Positions 52,265 to 59,665 of a stretch of DNA of 64,000 nucleotides are shown here, one piece after another. Origin of the DNA: Bacillus sp. es.034 (GTDB lineage Bacteria; Bacillota; Bacilli; Bacillales; Bacillaceae_B); assembly GCF_002563655.1 (NCBI RefSeq), contig NZ_PDIY01000001.1:2950001-3014000 (forward strand), read 5' to 3'. The first letter of the stretch is position 1; each line of letters starts with the position of its first letter. The notes under the pieces were generated by a model that had not been told where the DNA came from, made no database searches, and saw nothing but the letters and a program-made list of their open reading frames with translations. The position numbers and the translations under genes are program-made.

Positions 52265-54976
52265 TTATGCTTGTAATTTATTACGAAGAACCATTTGTAG
52301 GATACCGCCATGACGGTAGTAGTCTACTTCTACATCGGAATCAAAACGTGCAAGTACTTCGAATTCAGTCTTAGAACCGTCTTCAGCCACAGCTGTCACC
52401 GTTAGGATATCACGAGGTTTTACATCGTTTGTTACATTTACGGAAATCGTTTCTCTACCCGTCAATCCTAATGACTCAGCGCTGTCACCCTTCTTGAATT
52501 GAAGTGGAAGAACTCCCATCATCACAAGGTTCGAACGGTGAATACGCTCATAGCTCTCAGCGATGACAGTCTTGATACCAAGTAGATTCGTCCCTTTTGC
52601 TGCCCAGTCACGAGAAGATCCCATACCGTAATCTTTTCCTGCAAGAACAACTAATCCAGTTCCATCTTGTTGATACTTCATGCATGCATCATACATCGGC
52701 ATCACTTCATCTTCCGGCCAGTAAGTGGTGAATCCACCTTCTGTGCCAGGAGCGATTTGGTTACGGATACGGATATTTGCAAATGTACCGCGCATCATCA
52801 CTTCATGGTTACCGCGACGGGAACCGTACGAGTTGAAGTCACGTGGCTCTACATTATTTGCACGAAGGTATTTACCTGCTGGTGTATCTTTACCGATTGC
52901 ACCTGCTGGTGAAATATGGTCCGTCGTGACTGAATCTCCAAATTTACCGACAACGCGAAGTCCGTTCAAGCCTTGAATGTCTTCAGGCGTCGTCGCAAGC
53001 CCTGTAAAGAACGTTGGATTTTGGATGTAAGTCGAATTTTCATCAAAGCTGTAAAGTGGTTCGTTACTTGTCTTGATTTCATTCCAGCGCTCGTTTTCAG
53101 AGAAAACATGCTCATATTCTCTACGGAATAATTCAGGAGTAACGGTTGATTTCACAGCATCCTTCACTTCATCCTGTGAAGGCCAGATATCTTTGAAGAA
53201 CACGTCATTTCCATCTTTGTCCTTACCTAAAGAATCTTTTTGAAGATCGATGTCCACAGTACCTGCAAGTGCATAAGCAACTACGAGTGGTGGTGAAGCA
53301 AGGTAGTTTGCTTTCACAAGTGGATGGATACGCCCTTCAAAGTTACGGTTACCTGACAGGACGGACGTTAACAATAGATCAGCATCCGATACAGCCTTTT
53401 CGATTTCAGGGCGAAGTGGACCGGAGTTACCGATACAAGTCGTACAACCATATCCGACAAGGTTGAATCCGATATCTTCAAGATAAGATAAAAGTCCTGA
53501 ATCTCTCAAGTAACCAGTTACAACTTTAGAACCTGGTGCTAGAGATGTTTTGACGTAATCAGGAACATTCATTCCAAGTTCCACTGCTTTTTTCGCAACT
53601 AAACCGGCACCTAACATAACATATGGATTTGATGTGTTTGTACAAGATGTGATCGCAGCGATTCCGATCGCACCAGTCGGCATCTCGACATCTTTACCAT
53701 CTTCTGTTGTATATTTAGCCGTCTTGTTGATTTCAGATGCATCCAGACCAAAGCCTTGAACGCCTTCTTTAGCCGTGATGGACTTATGGAAAGCTTCTTT
53801 CATATCAGAAAGAGGAATTAAATCCTGTGGACGTTTTGGTCCTGAAAGATTTGGTTCCACTGCTGAAAGATCGATTTCCACTACATCTGTGTACGTTGGT
53901 TCTTCTTTTTCAGGAGTGAAGAACATCTCATTTTTCTTTAAGTATTCTTCAACCATTTTGATATGTGTTTCGTCACGGCCAGTCAGACGCAGATAATCCA
54001 ATGATTCTGAATCAACCGGGAAGAAGCCGCAAGTCGCACCGTATTCAGGAGCCATGTTGGCAATCGTTGCACGGTCGGCAAGTGGAAGAGTTGCTACACC
54101 TGTACCGAAGTACTCGACAAATTTCCCTACTACCCCTTTTTGACGCAGTACTTGTGTCACTTTAAGGGCTAAGTCTGTAGCGGTTGCTCCATTAGGAAGC
54201 TCACCAGTCATTTTGACCCCGATAACTTCAGGGATTGGGAAGTATGAAGGCTGACCAAGCATTCCAGCTTCCGCTTCAATACCGCCAACGCCCCATCCAA
54301 GTACACCGATACCGTTGATCATGGTTGTATGAGAGTCAGTACCAACCAATGTATCAGGGTATGTTTCAAAATCGCCTTCAGTAGTTTCAACAGCGTGAAC
54401 AACATTGGCTAGATATTCTAAGTTTACCTGGTGAACGATACCTGTTGCCGGCGGGACAGCACGATAGTTTTCAAATGCTTTTTGAGCCCAGCTAAGGAAC
54501 TGGTAACGCTCAGCGTTTCGTTCAAATTCAAGGTCCATATTGGCCTGCAGTGCGTTAGCCGTACCATATTTATCAACCTGTACTGAGTGGTCGATTACCA
54601 AATCTACAGGGATTTCAGGATTGATCTTTTGTGGATCTCCACCGATATCTGCCATTGCTTTACGTAGAGACGCTAAATCAACTACAGCCGGAACACCGGT
54701 GAAATCCTGAAGGATAACACGTGAAGGTTTGAAAGGAACTTCTGCATCCTTTACTTCAGTTGATCCCCAGTTTGCCAGATTTTCAACATGGTCTTTGTTA
54801 ATGACACGTCCGTCAAATTGACGAAGGACACTTTCCAAGAGTACCTTCACACTGTAAGGTAAGCGGTTAATTTTTGTTACTCCTGCTTCTTCAAGCGCTT
54901 TTAAACGATAATAATGATAACGTTTTCCTTCTAGTTCGAAAGAAGATCGTGCATTAAATACATCGTTCTTTGCCAT
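52265..54976 (-). CDS. citB: Aconitate hydratase CitB (aconitase, IRP type)
   Basis: This is the TCA-cycle aconitase, converting citrate to isocitrate, and in Bacillus also an iron-responsive RNA-binding protein. The 903-residue protein has the aconitase A/IRP layout. It includes [23 protein letters not shown], the first cluster cysteine in [10 protein letters not shown], the two others in [10 protein letters not shown], and the swivel domain with [13 protein letters not shown] and [15 protein letters not shown] 54976 has AGAGGGGGAA upstream; an in-frame ATG at 55003 is less likely. A promoter at 55053-55081 and CcpC-type sites lie upstream. yneN follows. Confidence 0.97.
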   Translation of the reverse strand: MAKNDVFNARSSFELEGKRYHYYRLKALEEAGVTKINRLPYSVKVLLESVLRQFDGRVINKDHVENLANWGSTEVKDAEVPFKPSRVILQDFTGVPAVVDLASLRKAMADIGGDPQKINPEIPVDLVIDHSVQVDKYGTANALQANMDLEFERNAERYQFLSWAQKAFENYRAVPPATGIVHQVNLEYLANVVHAVETTEGDFETYPDTLVGTDSHTTMINGIGVLGWGVGGIEAEAGMLGQPSYFPIPEVIGVKMTGELPNGATATDLALKVTQVLRQKGVVGKFVEYFGTGVATLPLADRATIANMAPEYGATCGFFPVDSESLDYLRLTGRDETHIKMVEEYLKKNEMFFTPEKEEPTYTDVVEIDLSAVEPNLSGPKRPQDLIPLSDMKEAFHKSITAKEGVQGFGLDASEINKTAKYTTEDGKDVEMPTGAIGIAAITSCTNTSNPYVMLGAGLVAKKAVELGMNVPDYVKTSLAPGSKVVTGYLRDSGLLSYLEDIGFNLVGYGCTTCIGNSGPLRPEIEKAVSDADLLLTSVLSGNRNFEGRIHPLVKANYLASPPLVVAYALAGTVDIDLQKDSLGKDKDGNDVFFKDIWPSQDEVKDAVKSTVTPELFRREYEHVFSENERWNEIKTSNEPLYSFDENSTYIQNPTFFTGLATTPEDIQGLNGLRVVGKFGDSVTTDHISPAGAIGKDTPAGKYLRANNVEPRDFNSYGSRRGNHEVMMRGTFANIRIRNQIAPGTEGGFTTYWPEDEVMPMYDACMKYQQDGTGLVVLAGKDYGMGSSRDWAAKGTNLLGIKTVIAESYERIHRSNLVMMGVLPLQFKKGDSAESLGLTGRETISVNVTNDVKPRDILTVTAVAEDGSKTEFEVLARFDSDVEVDYYRHGGILQMVLRNKLQA

Positions 54977-55052
54977 TTCGATTCCCCCTCTAAACTGCAT
55001 CAAACAATAAGTCGAAAAGTTTTCGTTTTAAACGAACTTTTCTCACATTTAC

Positions 55053-55081
55053 ATCTTAATACAAGCGATTACATAAGTAAA
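55053..55081 (-). promoter_or_regulatory. Promoter of citB
   Basis: On the minus strand TTTACT (55076-55081) and TAAGAT (55053-55058) are 17 bases apart, giving a transcription start near 55046. Confidence 0.68.
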
Positions 55082-55119
55082 TAACAATAAAGTTATTGTT
55101 TTTGATAAGTTTTACTTAT
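55073..55119 (-). promoter_or_regulatory. CcpC-type operator region of citB
   Basis: ATAAGTTTTACTTAT (55105-55119) is a perfect ATAA-N7-TTAT dyad, centred about 66 bases before the predicted start. ATAA at 55073-55076 is a half-site near -27 to -30. In B. subtilis CcpC uses a dyad near -66 and a half-site near -27 to repress citB. A further inverted repeat AACAATAA-AG-TTATTGTT (55083-55100) lies between them. Confidence 0.72.
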
Positions 55120-55296
55120 CTAAATGATTAAACTCCTTAAGGTTTCTAGAAAAATATTGGTATAACAACATTTCTGGCCTTGTCAAATCGTGTCAGCTCG
55201 TCTAAAACATTATTTTAAAAAAATGAATCTGTTAGCGATTCCCTATTATAGATGGTCACAGATGGTGGCATTCTATCCTTATGGAGGTGTTCTACA

Positions 55297-55446
55297 TTGG
55301 CAAAACGTAAAGCAAACCATGTCATGAATGGAATGAATGCAGCAAAAGGACAAGGCCAAGGTGCCGGTTACAATGAAGAATATTCGAATGAACCATTGAC
55401 TGCAGCACAACGTCAGTTCAATAAAAAAAGAAAAACCAATCAGTAA
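55297..55446 (+). CDS. sspO: Small acid-soluble spore protein SspO
   Basis: This is a 49-residue spore protein starting at TTG 55297 (GGAGGT eight bases upstream): [20 protein letters not shown], then [19 protein letters not shown]. This matches SspO (CotK) of bacilli. It diverges from citB, as in B. subtilis, where sspO and sspP form an operon. Here sspP is separated from sspO by a helical-protein gene on the other strand. By analogy it is a sigma-G-dependent forespore product. A longer in-frame start at 55252 is not supported by a binding site. Confidence 0.93.
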   Translation: MAKRKANHVMNGMNAAKGQGQGAGYNEEYSNEPLTAAQRQFNKKRKTNQ

Positions 55447-55556
55447 AAAATAAAAGGGTGGCGATCAACGTTCTGCAAAAAATTTGTAGATATGGTCACC
55501 CTCCCTCCCTTGGAACTATTTTCATCTATCTTCCCCTACCCTCTTCGTTCAAATAT

Positions 55557-55590
55557 AAAACCCACCCTTATCATTCGCAGGGTGGGTTTT
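55557..55590. terminator. Terminator between sspO and the small minus-strand gene
   Basis: AAAACCCACCCT and AGGGTGGGTTTT pair as a 12-bp stem with A/T ends on both sides. It can serve both the plus-strand sspO and the minus-strand gene ending at 55620. Confidence 0.85.
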
Positions 55591-55619
55591 AATTTGGCGG
55601 AACCAAAAGGTTGATCCTT

Positions 55620-55877
55620 TTATTGTTCATTCACTTCATTCACAATGGATGACAAGTCGGATTTGAATTGTTGAAGTTGTGCCCGTTGAGTATCCGAAGC
55701 GACTTCAAGTGCATTTTCAATTTGTTGATAAGCCTCATTTACCTCATTTTTGAGATGGGCCAATTGAGAGCCGTAGCTTGCTCCATCCAGTACCAGTTCG
55801 TTGATGGTATGCTGTACTTCCGTCACGCTTTGCTCGGCAGCCTGGAAGGCTTGTTGTTTATTTTTATTGTAAGGCAT
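55620..55877 (-). CDS. Small helical coiled-coil protein, unknown function
   Basis: This is an 85-residue, almost entirely helical, Gln- and Glu-rich protein (MPYNKNKQQAFQAAEQSVTE, then ASYGSQLAHLKNEVNEAYQQ). Heptad-like spacing of hydrophobic residues suggests a coiled coil or a small helical bundle. I know no function. Its position among spore genes (sspO, sspP, cotM) suggests a sporulation role (inference). ATG 55877 has AAGGAGAGA upstream; an in-frame start seven codons earlier is less likely. Confidence 0.75.
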   Translation of the reverse strand: MPYNKNKQQAFQAAEQSVTEVQHTINELVLDGASYGSQLAHLKNEVNEAYQQIENALEVASDTQRAQLQQFKSDLSSIVNEVNEQ

Positions 55878-55995
55878 TGATGATCTCTCCTTATTCATAA
55901 ATTAGCTTCTTTAGTTTAACCAAAACATCAGGAACCTATACGCGTGAATAAACGGATCATCAACTTAGCATCCTAAAGAGTAGGAGGGATGATAC

Positions 55996-56133
55996 ATGAA
56001 CAAAAATGATGGCAAAGATATGCGTAAGAATGCTCCGAAACAATCAGGACAGCCGGAGCCGTTAAGTGGTTCACATAAAGTGAAGAACCGTAATCATACC
56101 CGTCAGAAAAATAATAGTAACCACGATATGTAA
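55996..56133 (+). CDS. sspP: Small acid-soluble spore protein SspP
   Basis: This is a 45-residue spore protein ([20 protein letters not shown], then [20 protein letters not shown]) that matches SspP (CotL). It starts at ATG 55996 with AGGAGGGATG upstream. In B. subtilis sspO and sspP lie together next to cotM; here the order sspO, small gene, sspP, selA, cotM shows an insertion. A terminator-like hairpin (56144-56176) follows. Confidence 0.92.
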   Translation: MNKNDGKDMRKNAPKQSGQPEPLSGSHKVKNRNHTRQKNNSNHDM

Positions 56134-56143
56134 GAGATGATAC

Positions 56144-56176
56144 AGGGAGTGCCGGCGCTTTATGCCTGCACTCCCT
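56144..56176. terminator. Shared terminator between sspP and selA
   Basis: AGGGAGTGC-C-GGC and GCC-T-GCACTCCCT form a stem with one mismatch, ending two bases before the selA stop and eleven after the sspP stop. Confidence 0.75.
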
Positions 56177-56177
56177 T

Positions 56178-57590
56178 TCAGTCTGTTCCTTGTATGGTCT
56201 TTAAAGCGTGGAGGATTTCCATCTGCTCGTCCATGGAAACGGTCCGGAGATCAAAGAGTGTGACACCGTCCTGGATCCTTGTAAGAATGGAAGGATTCCC
56301 CCTTCTGAACTTTTCATGAATAAGCTGTGATGAATCAAAAGCGTGGGAGACAGTGACAATGTACGTGTCTAATTCCACATCCGGCATCGTTCCTCCCCCG
56401 ATCTGACTTTGTCCTTCAATGATGGATGAGGTGTAACCGCTCCCGAGTCCCTGTACATCCTCCACGAACTTCCGGGACTGATGCAGGATTTCTTCTTTGG
56501 GCCGGGTGATGGCTCTGATGGTTGGATTCTTCTCTTGTTCCTCCCCCTTTATGTATTGTAATAGAGTCATTTCCAGAGCGGCCAGTGTCATCTTATCTAC
56601 CCTGAGGACGCGGGCAAGCTGATGCTTCTTTAATTTATCGATCAAACCCTTTTGTCCTGCAATGATTCCGGCCTGAGGTCCCCCTAATAATTTGTCTCCG
56701 CTGAATGAGACGATGTCTGCCCCTTTATCAAGCACTGACTTAACCATAGGCTCATCTCCAATTCCCAGTCGGGTGAAATCGTAAAGAGCACCGCTTCCTA
56801 AATCTTCATAATAATGGACATTGGAATGCATGCGGGATAATTCAGCGAGTTCTCCCGTCTGTACAGAAGCAGTAAACCCTTTCATGACAAAATTACTTTG
56901 ATGAACCTTCATGATCATTCTAGTTTCATCGTTCACCGCTTCGTCATAGTCTTTTAAATGGGTCTTGTTTGTTGTGCCTACCTCATGAAGGAGAGCGCCG
57001 CTTTCTTCCATGATAGAAGAGATCCGAAATGATCCGCCGATCTCCACCAATTCTCCCCTTGAAACAATCACTTCTTTTTGCTTGGCAAGAGCAGTAAAGA
57101 TAAGAAAAACAGCTGCTGCATTATTATTGACAACCATGGCTGCTTCCGCCCCGGTCAATTCACAAATGAGCCTCTCTGCATGACTATGCCTCGAACCCCT
57201 GACACCTTCATCGATGTCATATTCCAGATTGCTGAAATGACAAGATGCAGTCATGACATGGTTCATCGTTTCCTGACCTAGCCGTGCCCGCCCCAGGTTC
57301 GTATGTAAGATGGTTCCTGTTGCATTTATGATCCTCCTGAGGGACAGGGAATGAGATTTGCGTGCCAAAGCTTCAGTTTGGCCAAATACCTCATCAATGA
57401 AATCTGTTGAAGATGGATGAGGTCCCTTCCACTCTTCATTCAGGATGCTCGTCCTGCAAATCGAGATCACCTTTTTCAAGAGGTCCGTCCCTCTTTCCGT
57501 CGAAAGGTTGTGATGATCGAGGAAAGTATGGAATTGTTTGGTCTGCTTCAATTCGTGTATGGATGGAATGTGTCTGACAAGATGGTTCAT
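56178..57590 (-). CDS. selA: L-seryl-tRNA(Sec) selenium transferase SelA
   Basis: SelA converts seryl-tRNA(Sec) to selenocysteyl-tRNA(Sec) using selenophosphate from SelD. The 470-residue PLP enzyme has INATGTILHTNLGRARL (88-104), the EYDIDEG region, VVNNNAAAVF, and the PLP lysine K300 in SFSGDKLLGGPQAG. Length and motifs match bacterial SelA. AAGAAGGGGC precedes the start. It is transcribed away from cotM and lies 1 kb from selD and the SelW-like selenoprotein gene. selB (elongation factor) and selC (tRNA) are not in the window. The gene is inserted among spore genes that adjoin in B. subtilis. Confidence 0.95.
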   Translation of the reverse strand: MNHLVRHIPSIHELKQTKQFHTFLDHHNLSTERGTDLLKKVISICRTSILNEEWKGPHPSSTDFIDEVFGQTEALARKSHSLSLRRIINATGTILHTNLGRARLGQETMNHVMTASCHFSNLEYDIDEGVRGSRHSHAERLICELTGAEAAMVVNNNAAAVFLIFTALAKQKEVIVSRGELVEIGGSFRISSIMEESGALLHEVGTTNKTHLKDYDEAVNDETRMIMKVHQSNFVMKGFTASVQTGELAELSRMHSNVHYYEDLGSGALYDFTRLGIGDEPMVKSVLDKGADIVSFSGDKLLGGPQAGIIAGQKGLIDKLKKHQLARVLRVDKMTLAALEMTLLQYIKGEEQEKNPTIRAITRPKEEILHQSRKFVEDVQGLGSGYTSSIIEGQSQIGGGTMPDVELDTYIVTVSHAFDSSQLIHEKFRRGNPSILTRIQDGVTLFDLRTVSMDEQMEILHALKTIQGTD

Positions 57591-57689
57591 GACTTTTGCC
57601 CCTTCTTTCTTTTCCCTGATTATAACACCCTCACCATTTATAGTAGAAAGAATACTATATGTAAAAGAGTTGTTGGGGGTCAGGTGTAA

Positions 57690-58082
57690 ATGAGTAAGGA
57701 TAAGGAGGATTTCTATCTAGAGAAATGGGAGGAGAGTATGAAGGATTGGTTATTGGATCCTGCTACGGTTCAGTTGGATGAACAAGAATTCCGTGTGGAT
57801 TTTCTTGATACGACGGAATCGTTCATAGTGGAGATCGAGACAGAAAATATTTGTCCCGAAGAATTGATTATTAAAAAAAAGGATACGCAATTGCTGGTAT
57901 TGATCATGCTGAAAGACGAAAGTAAAATCAGAAAACGATCCATTCGTTTTCCTTTCTGCTTAAAACAACGGGCCATTACCTATTCCATAGAGCATCATAC
58001 AATCGAAATCAATGTGCCTAAAAAGGCATGTTCCACCCCCTCATCCATCGTGATTCGAGTTCAGGGATTGTCGAGTGAATAA
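57690..58082 (+). CDS. cotM: Spore coat protein CotM (HSP20-like)
   Basis: This is a 130-residue alpha-crystallin/HSP20-like protein (VDFLDTTESFIVEIETENI, later VLIMLKDESKIRKRSIRFPF and IEINVPKKA). It matches CotM of B. subtilis in length and position near sspO and sspP. CotM is a spore outer coat protein made in the mother cell, under sigma-K. GGGGGTCAGGTG precedes the start. It diverges from selA; the 99-base gap must hold both promoters. Confidence 0.88.
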   Translation: MSKDKEDFYLEKWEESMKDWLLDPATVQLDEQEFRVDFLDTTESFIVEIETENICPEELIIKKKDTQLLVLIMLKDESKIRKRSIRFPFCLKQRAITYSIEHHTIEINVPKKACSTPSSIVIRVQGLSSE

Positions 58083-58104
58083 CCGTCATTCTTTAAATAG
58101 AAGA

Positions 58105-58136
58105 AAAGGTCATCAGCCCGTGCTGATGACTTTTTC
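58105..58136. terminator. Bidirectional terminator between cotM and the SelW-like gene
   Basis: GTCATCAGC and GCTGATGAC pair around a short loop. AAAAG on the left and TTTTT on the right give T-runs for both directions. Confidence 0.88.
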
Positions 58137-58144
58137 TATGTGCT

Positions 58145-58384
58145 TTACTGCGACTCAATGATTGAAATGGTCTCGTTGATATCAGGAAAAACGCCTGTAT
58201 CGAGTTTGGAGTAAATCTTTTTACCGTCTACTGTAATCTCGAATGCCCCTCCGGAAGACGGTACTAACGTCAGTTCCTTGATATCGGATCTGAAATGGTT
58301 GAATAACTGTTCCGCGAAACTCGCGGCTTTAGGTGCATAGTTTCACATCATACAGAATTCAATCGTCATTTTCACAACGTTCAT
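58145..58384 (-). CDS. SelW-like (SelT/SelW/SelH, Rdx) selenoprotein with in-frame UGA
   Basis: Reading the minus strand from ATG 58384 (GGAAGGAGG upstream) gives MNVVKMTIEFCMM, then TGA at 58345-58343, then NYAPKAASFAEQLFNHF and onward to TAA at 58145. Read with TGA as selenocysteine, it is a 79-residue thioredoxin-like Rdx protein. The CMMU motif is at 11-14, and the family ending VPSSGGAFEITVDGKKIYSKL and FPDINETI follows. The CxxU motif is the expected redox site. A GUU-loop hairpin (58312-58326) follows the UGA. Neighbours are selA and selD. The partner and function of bacterial SelW proteins are unknown. Confidence 0.88.
58312..58326 (-). promoter_or_regulatory. SECIS-like hairpin of the SelW-like gene
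   Basis: On the minus strand CCGCGA-GTT-TCGCGG forms a perfect 6-bp stem with GUU loop. It begins 16 bases after the UGA at 58343-58345 and lies within the coding region, as bacterial SECIS elements do. Confidence 0.7.
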
Positions 58385-58499
58385 CAAAATCAGCCTCCTT
58401 CCAAGATCACTTCCACGTGTATGTTCATTTTATTATAGGGGGAATACTTGTGCAAATATTCAGTCCTCTCCATCTTTTCCATTTCTCTCTACTTCACCT

Positions 58500-58529
58500 T
58501 TGCTCAATTGTATTTTTATCCTGTACAAT
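58500..58529 (+). promoter_or_regulatory. Possible promoter of selD
   Basis: TTGCTC (58500-58505) and TACAAT (58524-58529) with an 18-base spacer lie 31 bases before the selD start. The -35 match is weak. Confidence 0.45.
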
Positions 58530-58560
58530 GAATTTATTCATACATAAAGAGGTGAATAGA

Positions 58561-59613
58561 ATGAGCAAGGAAGAGATCATCCGCTTAACAGAACTTTCTT
58601 CAAAAGCTGGCTGAGGCTGTAAACTTAGTCCTAGTGACTTGACGCAAGTTTTGCGTCAACTACCTCCTCAACCATTTACGAAAGAATTATTAGTAGGGAA
58701 TGAATCATCCGATGACGGCGGCATCTTTCAGCTGACAGATGACCTCGCTATGGTTCAAACGGTTGATTATTTCACTCCGATTGTGGACGACCCTTACCAA
58801 TTTGGTCAAATTGCAGCAGCAAATGCTTTAAGTGATGTGTATGCGATGGGTGGAACGCCGAAAACCGTTTTAAACATTGTAGGCTTCCCCATTAAGAAGC
58901 TTGGAAGCGAGATGCTTGCGGCTATCCTTAAAGGGGCACAAAGCAAAGTGATCGAAGCCGGTGCCGTAACCGTGGGAGGACATTCCATTGACGATCAAGA
59001 GCCTAAATTCGGCCTGAGCGTGACAGGAATCGTTCATCCGAAAAAATATTGGACCAATACAGGTGCCCAAGAAGGAGACGTCATTGTATTGACAAAGCCA
59101 TTGGGTGTTGGAATCCTGACAACTGGTATCAAGCGAAAGGTTGTGACTCCCTCCCAGGAAGCGTCTGTCATCGAGGTGATGAGCATGCTGAATAAAACGG
59201 CTGCAGAATTGCTGCGGAAATTTCATCCTAATGCCGTGACCGATGTGACAGGGTTTGGGTTAATGGGGCATGCATATGAAATGGCGAAAGGCAGTAACGT
59301 ATCAATTGAATTCTCTTATTCCTCCATCCCGCTTTTAGAAGGGACGAAGGAATTAGCAGATCAGGGAGTCATTCCCGGGGGATCAAAAGCGAACGCCACT
59401 TGGCTTCAAGACATGGTGCACTATGAAGCAGGCCTTACCCAGGAAGAACGATGGATCCTCTCTGATGCCATCACTTCCGGAGGTTTACTTGTCAGCCTGC
59501 CTCGTTCCGAAGGACAAAAATATGTAGAAGAACTTCAGCGCCACTCCATCTCTGCGAGTATCATTGGACATGTCCGACCACAGCGAACGTGGAGTATAAC
59601 GGTAGAAAAATAA
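58561..59613 (+). CDS. selD: Selenide, water dikinase SelD, itself a selenoprotein
   Basis: SelD makes selenophosphate from selenide and ATP. The gene starts at ATG 58561 (AGAGGTG upstream): MSKEEIIRLTELSSKAG, then in-frame TGA (58612-58614), then GCKLSPSDLTQVL. The resulting G-U-GCK is the active-site motif (usually GCGCK), with selenocysteine at residue 18. The rest shows DDGGIFQLTDDLAMVQTVDYF, GGTPKTVLNIVGFP, GGHSIDDQEPKFGLSVTG and TDVTGFGLMGHA. Total length is about 350 residues. Calling it from TTG 58639 removes the catalytic N-terminus. A GUU-loop hairpin follows the UGA at 58639-58659. Confidence 0.96.
58639..58659 (+). promoter_or_regulatory. SECIS-like hairpin of selD
   Basis: TTGACGCAA-GTT-TTGCGTCAA is a perfect 9-bp stem with GUU loop, beginning 24 bases after the UGA. 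The same A-GUU-U loop closes the hairpin of the SelW-like gene. Confidence 0.75.
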
Positions 59614-59614
59614 G

Positions 59615-59665
59615 AAAACGGGGATCCATTCGAGGAAGAAAGCAGCTCAAATGGATCCCCGTTTT
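59615..59665. terminator. Bidirectional terminator between selD and the helicase gene
   Basis: A perfect 16-bp inverted repeat (AAAACGGGGATCCATT, 59615-59630, with 59650-59665) lies between the two converging genes, with T-runs on both sides. Confidence 0.9.

Noticed and set aside
57481-57492. A fourth AGGTCCGTCCCT copy
   Set aside because: It lies inside selA and encodes the ordinary selA residues RGTDLL in that frame, so chance is sufficient.
58085-58560. selC (tRNA-Sec) near selD
   Set aside because: No 90-100 base cloverleaf with a long variable arm can be formed here; the region is filled by a terminator, the SelW-like gene and promoters.
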